In this document: positions 1 through 7,953 of the stretch, one piece after another
Numbering within the stretch: the stretch's first letter is position 1
Layout of the letters: every line of letters begins with the position of its first letter
NCBI GenBank assembly: GCA_002293505.1
Contig: DBDI01000030.1
Span: forward strand, 81,459-145,458
Source of the DNA: Alistipes sp. UBA936
GTDB taxonomy: Bacteria > Bacteroidota > Bacteroidia > Bacteroidales > Rikenellaceae
Direction of reading: 5' to 3'
Length of the DNA stretch: 64,000 bases
Notes under the pieces: model-generated
The model's database searches: none
Seen by the model: the letters and a program-made list of their open reading frames with translations, nothing else
Told to the model about the DNA's origin: nothing
Translations under genes and position numbers: made by a program

Positions 1-250
1 TACGGATCTGCCCGGGGCGAGAGTCGGCAAGTGCGAAAAGACCAACGGCGTCGATGGCAGGGTCGGAAAAAATGTCGTCCTCATTATTGGACACGATAGC
101 CTCGGGTACCATCTCGGAAGCGATGCGGCGAGCCTCGGCGCTGGGGTCGCAAATACGAGTCACACGCCAAAGAGGCGAGCGAACAAGCTCCGTGCAGAAC
201 TTCTGACCCATACGCCCCAGACCGATAATCCCTATGTTGAGTTTATTCAT
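1..250 (-). CDS. Gfo/Idh/MocA-family oxidoreductase, N-terminal part
   Basis: Only the first 83 or so codons lie in the window; the gene runs off the left edge. The protein opens with a beta strand and a glycine-rich dinucleotide loop (GIIGLGRMG, residues 7-15). An acidic/charged segment follows (RICDPSAEARRIA), then a DDIFSDPAIDAV stretch, which is the usual N-terminal Rossmann half of Gfo/Idh/MocA NAD(P)-dependent oxidoreductases. Substrate cannot be inferred from this fragment. The ATG at 250 is preceded 6 nt upstream by a TAAGTTTGC -7 box, so the transcript has almost no leader. It is divergent from rlmD across 40 bp. Confidence 0.75.
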   Translation of the reverse strand, partial: MNKLNIGIIGLGRMGQKFCTELVRSPLWRVTRICDPSAEARRIASEMVPEAIVSNNEDDIFSDPAIDAVGLFALADSRPGQIR

Positions 251-290
251 AAGTTCGCAAACTTAGCAAAATTTGCGCTATATTTGCACT
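251..290. promoter_or_regulatory. Divergent promoter pair, oxidoreductase (-) / rlmD (+)
   Basis: The 40-bp gap carries TATATTTGC at 279-287 on the plus strand and TAAGTTTGC at 265-257 on the minus strand. Both match the Bacteroidota -7 consensus TAnnTTTG. Expected start sites fall at or within about 3 nt of both ATGs. Confidence 0.65.
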
Positions 291-1700
291 ATGGGGAAGA
301 GAAAAAAAGAGCATCCGGTGATCGAAGGACTGAAAATTACGGCGTTGGCGGCGGAAGGAAAAGCGATGGGACACAACGACGGAGTGGTGGTCTTTGTACC
401 CGGGTGTGTGCCGGGAGATGTGGTCGATGTACAGGTGAGGGCGAAAAAGAGGAGGTTTATGGAGGCGTACGTGGTGAGGTGGGTGGAGAAGTCGGCGGTC
501 AGGGTGGAACCTTTTTGTGAGCACTTCGGGGTGTGTGGAGGATGCAGCTGGCAAAACCTGCCGTATGAGGAGCAGCTACGCTTCAAGCAACAACAAGTGG
601 TGGATCAGTTGACGAGAATCGGGCGGCTGGAACTACCGGAAGTGAAGCCGATTCTGGGGAGCGAACGAACGACCTTTTACAGGAACAAACTGGAGTATAC
701 ATTTGCGCCGCGAAAGTGGCTGACCAAGGAAGAACTGGCCGCGGGGACGGAGTTTACGCCGGCCCTGGGGTTCCACATACCGGGAATGTTCGACAAGATA
801 CTCGACATCAGCCGATGCTGGCTCCAACCCGATCCGTCGAACGAAATAAGGCTCGAAGCGAAGCGATTCAGTGAGGAGAAGGGCTATACGTTCTATGACA
901 TTAGGGGACACCGAGGGCTGGTGAGGAATCTGGTCATCAGGACGACATCGACCGGAGAAGCAATGGTGATAGTGGTATTCGGAGAGGAGGACACGGAGAA
1001 GATAGTGGCGATGATGGGACATCTGGTGAGCGCGTTCCCGGGAGTGAGTTCGTGGATGTATGTGGTGAACCAAAAGATGAACGACTCGCTGGGAGACCAA
1101 ACACCGAGGCTATGGGAGGGACGAGATCACGTGTATGAAGCGATGGAGGGGCTGAGGTTCAAAATCGGGCCCAAGTCGTTTTATCAAACAAACTCCGAGC
1201 AGGCGTATGAACTGTATAAAGTGGTGCGGGAGATGGCGGGGTTGACGGGCGGCGAGGTGGTGTATGATTTGTATACGGGAACGGGAACGATAGCCAATTT
1301 CGTTGCGGGGAGAGCTCGACGGGTGGTCGGCATAGAGTATGTCGAAGAGGCGGTGGCGGACGCGCGGGAGAACTCGCGGCTGAATGGGGTGGAGAATACG
1401 GTGTTCTATGCGGGAGATATGAGAAAGGTGCTGACGGATCGCTTCATCGCGGAGAACGGCCGGCCGGATGTGGTGATACTCGATCCGCCCAGAGCGGGAG
1501 TCGACCCGCCGGTGGTGGAGGTGATATTGAGGGCAGTACCGGAAGTGATAGTCTATGTGAGTTGCAACCCCGCAACGCAAGCAAGAGACATTGCGCTGAT
1601 GGCGGGAGAGTACCAGGTGGCCGAAGTGCAACCGGTGGATATGTTCCCGCACACGCATCACGTGGAAAATGTTGTCAAACTAATAAGAAGGAAGGTATGA
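291..1700 (+). CDS. rlmD: 23S rRNA (uracil-5-)-methyltransferase, RlmD/RumA type
   Basis: A 469-residue SAM-dependent RNA m5U methyltransferase. An N-terminal TRAM (OB-fold RNA-binding) domain occupies roughly residues 10-68. It is followed by an iron-sulfur cysteine cluster (CEHFGVCGGC, C76/C82/C85, with a later Cys in DISRCW), the SAM site DLYTGTGTIAN, the DPPRAGVDP motif and the catalytic cysteine motif VSCNPATQARD near the C terminus. The RumA/RlmCD family is annotated broadly in Bacteroidota, so which uridine (1939 or 747) is modified is not certain. The start at 291 is chosen because it begins the TRAM domain and sits 3 nt after a -7 box. First gene of a five-gene operon joined by ATGA or longer overlaps. 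Confidence 0.92.
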   Translation: MGKRKKEHPVIEGLKITALAAEGKAMGHNDGVVVFVPGCVPGDVVDVQVRAKKRRFMEAYVVRWVEKSAVRVEPFCEHFGVCGGCSWQNLPYEEQLRFKQQQVVDQLTRIGRLELPEVKPILGSERTTFYRNKLEYTFAPRKWLTKEELAAGTEFTPALGFHIPGMFDKILDISRCWLQPDPSNEIRLEAKRFSEEKGYTFYDIRGHRGLVRNLVIRTTSTGEAMVIVVFGEEDTEKIVAMMGHLVSAFPGVSSWMYVVNQKMNDSLGDQTPRLWEGRDHVYEAMEGLRFKIGPKSFYQTNSEQAYELYKVVREMAGLTGGEVVYDLYTGTGTIANFVAGRARRVVGIEYVEEAVADARENSRLNGVENTVFYAGDMRKVLTDRFIAENGRPDVVILDPPRAGVDPPVVEVILRAVPEVIVYVSCNPATQARDIALMAGEYQVAEVQPVDMFPHTHHVENVVKLIRRKV

Positions 1701-2392
1701 AAAAGTTGATTATGGCAGCGGTGGCCCTGATGGTCGTCGGAGCAGCAAGCGCCCAAAAAGAACCGCAGTATGAAAACGCAATTCAGGTGAACGGAAAGGC
1801 CGAAAAGAAAGTCACCCCGGATGAGATCTATGTGGCCATCACGATCAAGGACGGCGACACCAAAGGACAGACGGTGAACCAACTGGAGTCGAGGATGAAG
1901 AGCGAATTGGGAGCGATGGGGATTCAGGTGGCGGATGTGCTGAAAGTGGTCAACCAAAACTTCGCCCCAAGAAAGAAAGGTGCGGCCGATGCGAGGAGGA
2001 GCTATGAGCTGAAGGTGGCAGATGTGTGGACGCTGGGAAGTGTGTTCGAAATGCTGGGAGAGATGGGGGTGAGAGATGCGAAGGTGACAAAGGTGGGACA
2101 CTCCAAGATGGACGAATACAGGCGCGAAGTGAGGGTCGAAGCGGTGAAGGATGCGATCGAAACAGCAAAAGTGATTGCCCAAGCAGCAGGCCAAAGCATA
2201 GGCCCGGCGGTGTGGATATACGACAACGGATACTACGAAAGCTCGCCGATGCCGATGGTGAGGTATGCGAAGGCGGCGACGATGGATATCGCAGCAGGAG
2301 TCTATGAAGAGGGAACAGCAGAGCAGGGAATAGATATGCAGGAGATCACGCTAACCTATAACATCTCGGCAAAGTTTGTACTTAACCACTAA
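1697..2392 (+). CDS. SIMPL (DUF541) domain periplasmic protein
   Basis: 231 residues with a clear signal peptide (MKKLIMAAVALMVVGAASA, cut before QKEP). A SIMPL/DUF541 fold follows: strand ENAIQVNGKAEKKVTPDEI, a long middle helix region and a C-terminal strand EITLTYNISAKF. SIMPL proteins are exported and poorly characterised; the name comes from a mouse signalling factor and implies no function here. The ATG overlaps the rlmD stop (ATGA), indicating translational coupling. The 3' end overlaps mnmD by 17 nt. Confidence 0.85.
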   Translation: MKKLIMAAVALMVVGAASAQKEPQYENAIQVNGKAEKKVTPDEIYVAITIKDGDTKGQTVNQLESRMKSELGAMGIQVADVLKVVNQNFAPRKKGAADARRSYELKVADVWTLGSVFEMLGEMGVRDAKVTKVGHSKMDEYRREVRVEAVKDAIETAKVIAQAAGQSIGPAVWIYDNGYYESSPMPMVRYAKAATMDIAAGVYEEGTAEQGIDMQEITLTYNISAKFVLNH

Positions 2393-3113
2393 CGACGGAT
2401 CGAGGACGGTCGCCTCGAAGCTCTATGTGGGAGAAGACGGGCGGGGGGAGACCTATCACTCGTTAAGGGGAGCGCGCGGAGAGGCAAAGCACGTGTTTGT
2501 CGAGACGGGCTTCGGGGCGGTGGGGGAGGCTGGGGTGGTTGGGGCGGTTTGTGGGGAAGGGACGATTCGGGTGCTCGAAATGGGTTTCGGGACGGGGCTG
2601 AATGCGTGGCTGACCCTGGAGGAGGCCGAGGCCTTGGGGCGGAGTGTGGAGTATGTGGCAGTGGAGAAGCATCCGGTGGCGTTGGAAGTCGTGGCAGGCT
2701 TGGGCTACACGGACGATCCGCGGTTCGAACGAATGCACGCTGCGCCGTGGGGAGAATGGATGGAGGTGGAGGGCGCAGAGAAAGCAGGAGTGGGGCAGGG
2801 GTTCAGGCTGCTGAAGCTCGCGGGGGATGTGGCGCAGGTGGTGCTTGGGGCCGACGGGACGGGCGGGACGGGCGGCGAAGGGAAGGGTTTCGATGTGGTC
2901 TATTGGGACGCATTTGCGCCGGATACACAACCGGAACTATGGACAGAGGAGATATTCAGGAGAGTGGCGGAGGCGATGACGGAAGGAGGAGTGCTGGTGA
3001 CCTACTCGGCAAAGGGCTCGGTGAGGCGGGCGCTGGCGGCAGCAGGGTTCCGAGTTGAGCGGCTACCGGGGGCTCTCGGAAAAAGGCATATGACAAAAGC
3101 AACCAAGATATGA
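2376..3113 (+). CDS. mnmD: tRNA (mnm5s2U34) methyltransferase MnmD-like
   Basis: 245 residues. Matches the MnmD (DUF752) family: an N-terminal segment ending in YHSLRGARGEAKHVF, the SAM loop EMGFGTGLNAW (68-78), and the signature DAFAPDTQPELW (178-189) followed by the VTYSAKGSVRRAL block. It should methylate the wobble uridine side chain of tRNA. The start is TTG at 2376, inside the upstream gene: no ATG occurs in frame before residue 69 and the family N terminus is complete from this TTG. A Gly/Thr-rich segment (residues 158-170, GADGTGGTGGEGK) interrupts the domain just before DVVYWDAF and looks like a low-complexity insertion. No MnmC oxidase domain is fused. Confidence 0.85.
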   Translation: MYLTTNDGSRTVASKLYVGEDGRGETYHSLRGARGEAKHVFVETGFGAVGEAGVVGAVCGEGTIRVLEMGFGTGLNAWLTLEEAEALGRSVEYVAVEKHPVALEVVAGLGYTDDPRFERMHAAPWGEWMEVEGAEKAGVGQGFRLLKLAGDVAQVVLGADGTGGTGGEGKGFDVVYWDAFAPDTQPELWTEEIFRRVAEAMTEGGVLVTYSAKGSVRRALAAAGFRVERLPGALGKRHMTKATKI

Positions 3114-3559
3114 AACATACTTTCGACTACGAGAAATTCGCGAGCCACGACGAGATGACGGCCGCGGACAGGGAACTGTGTCAGGCAGCGCGAGAAGCGT
3201 GCGGGCAGGCCTGGGCGCCATACTCGGGATTCAGGGTTGGAGCGGCGGCGCGGCTGAAAAGCGGACGAGTGATGACGGGCTCAAATCAGGAGAGCGAGGT
3301 CTATCCCTCGGGGATGTGTGCGGAGAGGGTACTACTGTATCACTGGCAGGGGCGACACGCCGACGACCCCATCGAAGCGTTTGCAATAGCATCGGTACCG
3401 GGCGAGAGGGAGTGCTATCCGTGTGGTGCGTGCAGGCAGGTGATGCTCGACAGCGAGCGGCGCCAAGGGTCGCCGATGAGGGTGATTATGTGCAGCCAGG
3501 AAAGCGCAACGGCAGTGAAGAGCGCAGCAGAGTTATTACCATTTCAATTTGAACTATGA
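3110..3559 (+). CDS. cdd: Cytidine deaminase
   Basis: 149-residue zinc deaminase of pyrimidine salvage, converting cytidine/deoxycytidine to uridine/deoxyuridine. The PYSGFRVGAA substrate loop (residues 37-46), the CAE motif (C70, E72) and PCGACRQ (C105, C108) are all present, giving the Cys3 zinc site of the homotetrameric class. Length is normal for the family. The start overlaps the mnmD stop (ATGA) and its stop overlaps the next start (ATGA). Confidence 0.93.
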   Translation: MKHTFDYEKFASHDEMTAADRELCQAAREACGQAWAPYSGFRVGAAARLKSGRVMTGSNQESEVYPSGMCAERVLLYHWQGRHADDPIEAFAIASVPGERECYPCGACRQVMLDSERRQGSPMRVIMCSQESATAVKSAAELLPFQFEL

Positions 3560-4269
3560 CGAATTTCGGAGCAAAAGACATACTGTACGAAGACAACCAT
3601 CTGATGGTGGTGAACAAACCAACGGGAGCACTCGTGCAAGCAGACGCCGAGGGAGAAACAGGGCTGGAGGATGCGATCAAAGCTTTTATCAGGCGGAGAG
3701 ACGGGAAGCCGGGAGATGTCTTTCTGGGAGTGGTGCACAGGATAGACCGACCGGTGAGCGGAGCGGTGTTGTTCGCAAAGACGAGCAAGGCGCTGGTGAG
3801 GCTGAATGAGATGATACGAAGGGGAGAGATCGACAAGCGGTACTGGGTGGTGACCGAAGCCTTACTACCGGAGGATGAGGGAGTGCTGGTGCACCACATA
3901 GTGAGGGACGGGAAGAGCAATCGCTCGAGGGCGCACGTCGCACCGGTGAAGGAGAGCAAGGAGGCGAGGCTGGAGTACAGGATGGTCGCCGGAAGCAAGA
4001 ACTACTATTTGTATGAGGTGCGGCTACTGACGGGGAGGCATCATCAGATCAGGGCCCAATTCTCGAAGGAGGGAGCGCCAATAAAGGGAGACCTGAAGTA
4101 CGGAGCCAAGCGCTCGAATCCGGATGGAGGAATATCGCTACACTCGCGGTGCGTGAGGCTGGTGCATCCGGTACGGAAAGAGTCGCTGGAGGTAGTGGCC
4201 CCCGTCCCGGCGGACGATAATCTGTGGAAGTTCTTTGAGGAGGCGTCAACGAATTCCGCGGGCATTTAG
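3556..4269 (+). CDS. RluA-family pseudouridine synthase
   Basis: 237 residues, catalytic domain only, with no N-terminal S4 domain. The RluA signature HRIDRPVSGAVLFAK is at residues 61-75, with catalytic D64. The GRHHQIRAQF block lies further on. The target could be rRNA or tRNA; without an S4 domain it resembles RluA/TruC-like single-domain members. Last gene of the rlmD operon. Its final 24 nt are antisense to the end of mltG, leaving no room for an intergenic terminator. Confidence 0.9.
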   Translation: MTNFGAKDILYEDNHLMVVNKPTGALVQADAEGETGLEDAIKAFIRRRDGKPGDVFLGVVHRIDRPVSGAVLFAKTSKALVRLNEMIRRGEIDKRYWVVTEALLPEDEGVLVHHIVRDGKSNRSRAHVAPVKESKEARLEYRMVAGSKNYYLYEVRLLTGRHHQIRAQFSKEGAPIKGDLKYGAKRSNPDGGISLHSRCVRLVHPVRKESLEVVAPVPADDNLWKFFEEASTNSAGI

Positions 4270-5268
4270 GGCGGCGGCCCAACGGCGAGCGTTCACGAGG
4301 TGCTGGGCATAGGTGGCGGCGAAGTCGTGGTAACCGGAGAAGTCGGGACGTGCACAGAAGTACAGGTAATTACTCTCGCGGTAATCCAGCACGGCGTCGA
4401 TCGCAGCAATCGAGGGCATAGTGATAGGTGTGGGCGGAAGGCCCTTATTGACGTAAGTGTTATAGGGCGAGGGGGTGCGAAGGTGGCGGTTGAGGATGCG
4501 GCGAAGAGCGAAGTCGCCCATAGCGTACTTGACCGTCGGGTCGGCCTGAAGAGGCATCCCGGAGCGAAGGCGATTGATGTATACCCCGGCCATTGTGGGC
4601 ATCTCGTCGGTCTTATTGGTCTCCTCGACAAGGATCGCCGCGAGGCTTGAAACCTGCATTTGGGTCAAGCGAGTGCGAGGCAGTTTTGCGAGGCGGGCCG
4701 GAGTCCAAAAGCGGTCGTACTCGCGTTTCATACGGGCGATGAACTCCTCCGGAGTGGCAGTCCACCACATCTCGTATGTATTGGGAATGAAGATCGAAAA
4801 CAACTGCAACTCGCTGTCGAAGCCATATTCGCGCAGGATCGCGGGATCGCGCATAGCCGCGTGGAGCGACGCGGAGTCGGCCTCCAACTGGCGGGCGACG
4901 CGGGAAGCGAGGATACCGGGCAAGCGAGAAGTGCGAACAACGACGTCGACGGGAGTCTGCTCGCCGAGGTTCAACATACGGGCAACCTGGACGAAAGTCT
5001 GGCCCTTACGAAGGGTGTAATGGCCCGGTTTGACGTCCACATCGAGGCCAATACGGCGGGCGTAATGCTCGAAAGGGAGCAGAAAACGCATACGAGGCCC
5101 GGAGCGAAGAGAGTCGAGAAGGGCGGGAAAGCTGGTCTGGCGAGGAATGTACAACGACCCCTCGGCAACGACGGCCCCGGAGCGAACGATGCACAGTGCG
5201 GTCACAGCCCCGGCAGCCCCCAACCCCAGAACCAAGATCAAAACCCAGATGACGACAGATTTTTTCAT
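4246..5268 (-). CDS. mltG: Endolytic murein transglycosylase MltG
   Basis: 340 residues, an inner-membrane enzyme that cleaves nascent glycan strands and sets their length. One transmembrane segment near residues 5-27, then a LysM-like/YceG region (PGHYTLRKGQTFVQVARMLN) and the catalytic YceG domain. The latter has the AILVEETNK motif (catalytic Glu about 215), a YINRL segment and LQADPTVKYAMG. The ATG at 5268 lies 9 nt after a TACCTTTGC -7 box, so the mRNA leader should be only a few nt. The promoter is back to back with that of the SRP RNA gene. The last 24 nt overlap the convergent pseudouridine synthase gene. Confidence 0.92.
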   Translation of the reverse strand: MKKSVVIWVLILVLGLGAAGAVTALCIVRSGAVVAEGSLYIPRQTSFPALLDSLRSGPRMRFLLPFEHYARRIGLDVDVKPGHYTLRKGQTFVQVARMLNLGEQTPVDVVVRTSRLPGILASRVARQLEADSASLHAAMRDPAILREYGFDSELQLFSIFIPNTYEMWWTATPEEFIARMKREYDRFWTPARLAKLPRTRLTQMQVSSLAAILVEETNKTDEMPTMAGVYINRLRSGMPLQADPTVKYAMGDFALRRILNRHLRTPSPYNTYVNKGLPPTPITMPSIAAIDAVLDYRESNYLYFCARPDFSGYHDFAATYAQHLVNARRWAAALNARGIR

Positions 5269-5277
5269 ACCCGAAGC

Positions 5278-5308
5278 GCAAAGGTACGCAAAATTTTTGT
5301 ACTTTTGT
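5278..5308. promoter_or_regulatory. Divergent promoter pair, mltG (-) / SRP RNA (+)
   Basis: TACCTTTGC at 5286-5278 (minus) drives mltG. TACTTTTGT at 5300-5308 (plus) places a start near 5314, exactly where the SRP RNA closing stem begins. The boxes are only 13 bp apart. Confidence 0.65.
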
Positions 5309-5313
5309 CCCCC

Positions 5314-5421
5314 GAGGACAAGTCTTACACGACCAGCTCCCCGCTAATCCCCCAGGTTCGGAAGAAAGCAAGGGCGTGAGGGTTGTAGCGGTGCGATGTG
5401 AGGAGCTTGTCCTCTTTTTTT
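5314..5421 (+). ncRNA. ffs: Signal recognition particle RNA (small bacterial 4.5S type)
   Basis: The conserved SRP domain IV tip is visible at 5350-5373: CAGG, TTC, tetraloop GGAA, GAA, then AGCA, flanked by CCC and GGG. This is the Ffh-binding symmetric loop capped by GGAA. The ends form a perfect 9-bp closing stem, GAGGACAAG (5314-5322) with CTTGTCCTC (5406-5414). A run of seven T (5415-5421) follows directly, so the closing stem probably doubles as the terminator. A -7 box lies 6 nt upstream of the 5' end. At about 100 nt it fits the short, Alu-less 4.5S class. It would pair with Ffh, which is not in this window. Confidence 0.9.
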
Positions 5422-6328
5422 ATGCCTTGCGGGAGAGCGGATGGTGGCGGTCGACCGTGCGGCGAAGGTGGGAAGTGTCGAGGTGGGTGTAGATCTCGGT
5501 GGTGAGGATACTCTCGTGGCCAAGCAACTCCTGGACCTGACGAATACTGGCGCCACCCTCGAGGAGGTGGGTCGCGAAACTATGGCGAAGGGTGTGAGGC
5601 GATACGCTTTTGGAGATGCCGGCGGCGGCAGTGGCCTCCTTAAGGATCGTGAAGACCATCACGCGGGTGAGGCCGTTACCGCGAACATTCAAAAACAGTG
5701 TGTCGGAACCCCCGCCGCGAGGATCGCGAACGGAAAGGTAACGCTCGATCAGGGTGCGGGCGGAAGGGCTCAAGGGAACGAGCCGCTGGCGGTCGCCCTT
5801 ACCGGTGACGCGCAAGAATCCCTCGTCGAAGAAAACATCCCCAAAGCGCAAACCAACCAACTCCGAAACCCGAAGACCACAACTGTAAAGAGTCTCTATC
5901 ATAGCGGCGTTACGGATGCCGAGAGGAGAAGAAGTGTCGAAGGTGGCGAGGATGGAGTCGATCTCGGCAGTGGAGAGAACCTCGGGAAGGCGGCGGGCAA
6001 GCTTCGGGCCGTCGATCAGTTCGGCAGGAGAAGTCTTGATAGATTCCTCCATCAGAAGGAAGTTGAAAAAACTTTTCACACCGCTGAGGATGCGAGCCTG
6101 GGTGGGACCGCTGACCCCAAGGTCGAACAACGAAGCCAGAAAAGCCTCCACCATAGCAGGAGTGACCCAACGAGGAGCTACGCCGAATGTCGACGATACG
6201 AACTCGGCGAACTGGCCCACGTCGCGAAGGTAACTCTCGACGGTGTTGGCCGCGAGGCGCTTTTCGAGGCGGATGTAGGTGCGGTAGCGGCGGGAAGTTT
6301 CATCCCAACGTTTGGAGGGGTCGCTCAT
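5420..6328 (-). CDS. xerD: Tyrosine site-specific recombinase XerD-like
   Basis: 302 residues. SAM-like N-terminal DNA-binding domain to about residue 100, then the phage-integrase catalytic domain with the full set of active-site residues: R153 (CGLRVSELVGL), K177 (TGKGDRQR), H245 and R248 (PHTLRHSFATHLLEGG), H271 (LLGHESILTT) and nucleophile Y280 (EIYTHLD). Length and motifs fit chromosome-dimer-resolution XerC/XerD rather than a mobile integrase, and no attachment-site or phage genes are near. XerC versus XerD cannot be decided without alignment. The TAA stop sits in the T run of the convergent SRP RNA gene. The ATG is 3 nt from a -7 box. Confidence 0.9.
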   Translation of the reverse strand: MSDPSKRWDETSRRYRTYIRLEKRLAANTVESYLRDVGQFAEFVSSTFGVAPRWVTPAMVEAFLASLFDLGVSGPTQARILSGVKSFFNFLLMEESIKTSPAELIDGPKLARRLPEVLSTAEIDSILATFDTSSPLGIRNAAMIETLYSCGLRVSELVGLRFGDVFFDEGFLRVTGKGDRQRLVPLSPSARTLIERYLSVRDPRGGGSDTLFLNVRGNGLTRVMVFTILKEATAAAGISKSVSPHTLRHSFATHLLEGGASIRQVQELLGHESILTTEIYTHLDTSHLRRTVDRHHPLSRKA

Positions 6329-6354
6329 TCGGCAAAATTAATTAATTTTGCGAT
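6329..6354. promoter_or_regulatory. Palindromic divergent promoter, xerD (-) / nadB (+)
   Basis: The whole 26-bp gap is a perfect 20-bp palindrome (6332-6351, GCAAAATTAATTAATTTTGC) plus 3 bp on each side. Each arm supplies a TAATTTTGC -7 box ending 3 nt before an ATG. Confidence 0.65.
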
Positions 6355-7911
6355 ATGGTAAGCACGGATTTTTTGGTGATAGGCAGCGGAGCAGCAGGGC
6401 TGAGCTTCGCACTAAAGGCGGCCGAGAAAGGGCGAGTGACCATCGTGACCAAGAGCGCGGTGGCAGAAAGCAACACGAGGTTCGCACAGGGAGGAATAAG
6501 CTCGGTGACGGACGAAAGCGACTCGTTCGAGAGGCACATTGCGGACACGATGGCGGCCGGAGCAGGAAAGAACGATCCCGAAGCAGTGGAAATGGTGGTG
6601 AGGCGGGCGCCGGAGCTGATAGCCGATCTGGTGAAGTGGGGAACCCAATTCGACAAGAAGCCAGACGGAAGCTATGAGCTTGCGCGAGAAGGAGGCCACA
6701 CGGAGCACAGGATACTACATCACAAAGACCTGACGGGAGCCGAGATAGAACGGGCCTTGGTGGAGCAGGCGAGAAGGCATCCCAATATCGAGATATATGA
6801 GAACCATTTCGCGGTCGACCTGCTGACCCAACACCACCTAGGAGAGATTGTGACCAAGCACAGCCGAAAGATCGTCTGCTTCGGGGCGTATGTGCTGGAT
6901 CTGAGGACGGGAGAGATCGAAACCTTCAGGGCGAAGTTCACGGTCGTGGCGACGGGAGGAGTGGGAAATGTCTACAACACGACAACGAATCCGGCAGTGG
7001 CGACGGGCGACGGCATAGCGATGGTTCACAGGGCCAAGGGGCTGACGCAGGATATGGAGTTCATACAATTCCACCCGACGTCGTTCTACGACCCGGGAGA
7101 GAGGCCATCGTTCCTGATCTCGGAAGCGATGAGGGGATTCGGAGCGGTGCTGAGGCTGCCGGACGGAGAGGAGTTTATGAAGCGCTATCATCCGATGGGT
7201 TCGCTGGCGCCGAGGGATATTGTCGCGAGAAGCATCGACCACGAAATGAAGATCAGAGGAGATGAATTTGTATATCTGGACGTAACGGCGAGAGCGCCGC
7301 AGGAGATCAAAGACCATTTTCCGAATATCTACGAAAAGTGTCTTTCGAGAGGAATAGACATCACGAAGCAATGGATACCAGTCGTACCGGCAGCACACTA
7401 CTGCACGGGAGGGATCAAGGTCAATCTGGATGGCGAAAGCTCAATAAATCGTTTGTATGCTCTGGGAGAGTGTTCCTGCACCGGACTGCACGGAGCAAAC
7501 CGCTTAGCAAGCAACTCGCTCATAGAAGCGATAGTCTATGCCGATCAAGCAGCGAGGCACGCAGGAGAAAGGCTGGGAAGGGTCGAGCTACAAGAGGGAA
7601 TACCCGACTGGAACGACGACGGAACAGCAGCCCCGGAAGAGATGGTACTAATAACCCAAAACGCCAAAGAAACCCAACAGATTATGAGCAACTATGTGGG
7701 GATCGTACGATCGAACCTGCGGCTGGAGAGGGCGATGAGGCGGCTACAGATAATCTGGCAGGAGACCGAAGAACTCTACGCCAAGACAACGCCGTCGAAG
7801 CCACTGTGCGAGCTGAGGAATATGATCACCGTGGGATACCTTATAATAAAGCAAGCGAGGGCGAGGCACGAGAGTGTCGGGTTACATTATTCCACAGACT
7901 ATCCGGTGTAA
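6355..7911 (+). CDS. nadB: L-aspartate oxidase NadB
   Basis: 518 residues, an FAD enzyme that oxidises aspartate to iminoaspartate in the first step of de novo NAD synthesis. An N-terminal FAD loop IGSGAAG is at residues 9-15, followed by the flavin-contacting SNTRFAQGG segment, the GGH...R catalytic region, the FIQFHPTSFYD block and HGANRLASNSL near the C-terminal part of the FAD domain. The NadB-type helical C terminus (KETQQIMSNYVGIVR...) separates it from SdhA/FrdA. nadA and nadC are not adjacent. Predicted leaderless from the 6343-6351 -7 box. Confidence 0.93.
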   Translation: MVSTDFLVIGSGAAGLSFALKAAEKGRVTIVTKSAVAESNTRFAQGGISSVTDESDSFERHIADTMAAGAGKNDPEAVEMVVRRAPELIADLVKWGTQFDKKPDGSYELAREGGHTEHRILHHKDLTGAEIERALVEQARRHPNIEIYENHFAVDLLTQHHLGEIVTKHSRKIVCFGAYVLDLRTGEIETFRAKFTVVATGGVGNVYNTTTNPAVATGDGIAMVHRAKGLTQDMEFIQFHPTSFYDPGERPSFLISEAMRGFGAVLRLPDGEEFMKRYHPMGSLAPRDIVARSIDHEMKIRGDEFVYLDVTARAPQEIKDHFPNIYEKCLSRGIDITKQWIPVVPAAHYCTGGIKVNLDGESSINRLYALGECSCTGLHGANRLASNSLIEAIVYADQAARHAGERLGRVELQEGIPDWNDDGTAAPEEMVLITQNAKETQQIMSNYVGIVRSNLRLERAMRRLQIIWQETEELYAKTTPSKPLCELRNMITVGYLIIKQARARHESVGLHYSTDYPV

Positions 7912-7915
7912 CGCT

Positions 7916-7935
7916 ACCCATCCCGCTTGGGTTTT
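7916..7935 (+). terminator. Weak possible terminator after nadB
   Basis: ACCCA (7916-7920) and TGGGT (7928-7932) form a 5-bp stem followed by four T in the 42-bp gap between the convergent nadB and lipoprotein genes. The rest of the gap is a C-rich run. Confidence 0.3.
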
Positions 7936-7953
7936 CAGTCCCCCCCCGGCCCC

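Noticed and set aside
5420..6328. xerD as an integrase of a mobile element
   Set aside because: No attachment sites, excisionase or phage genes nearby; length and motifs fit the chromosomal Xer recombinase.
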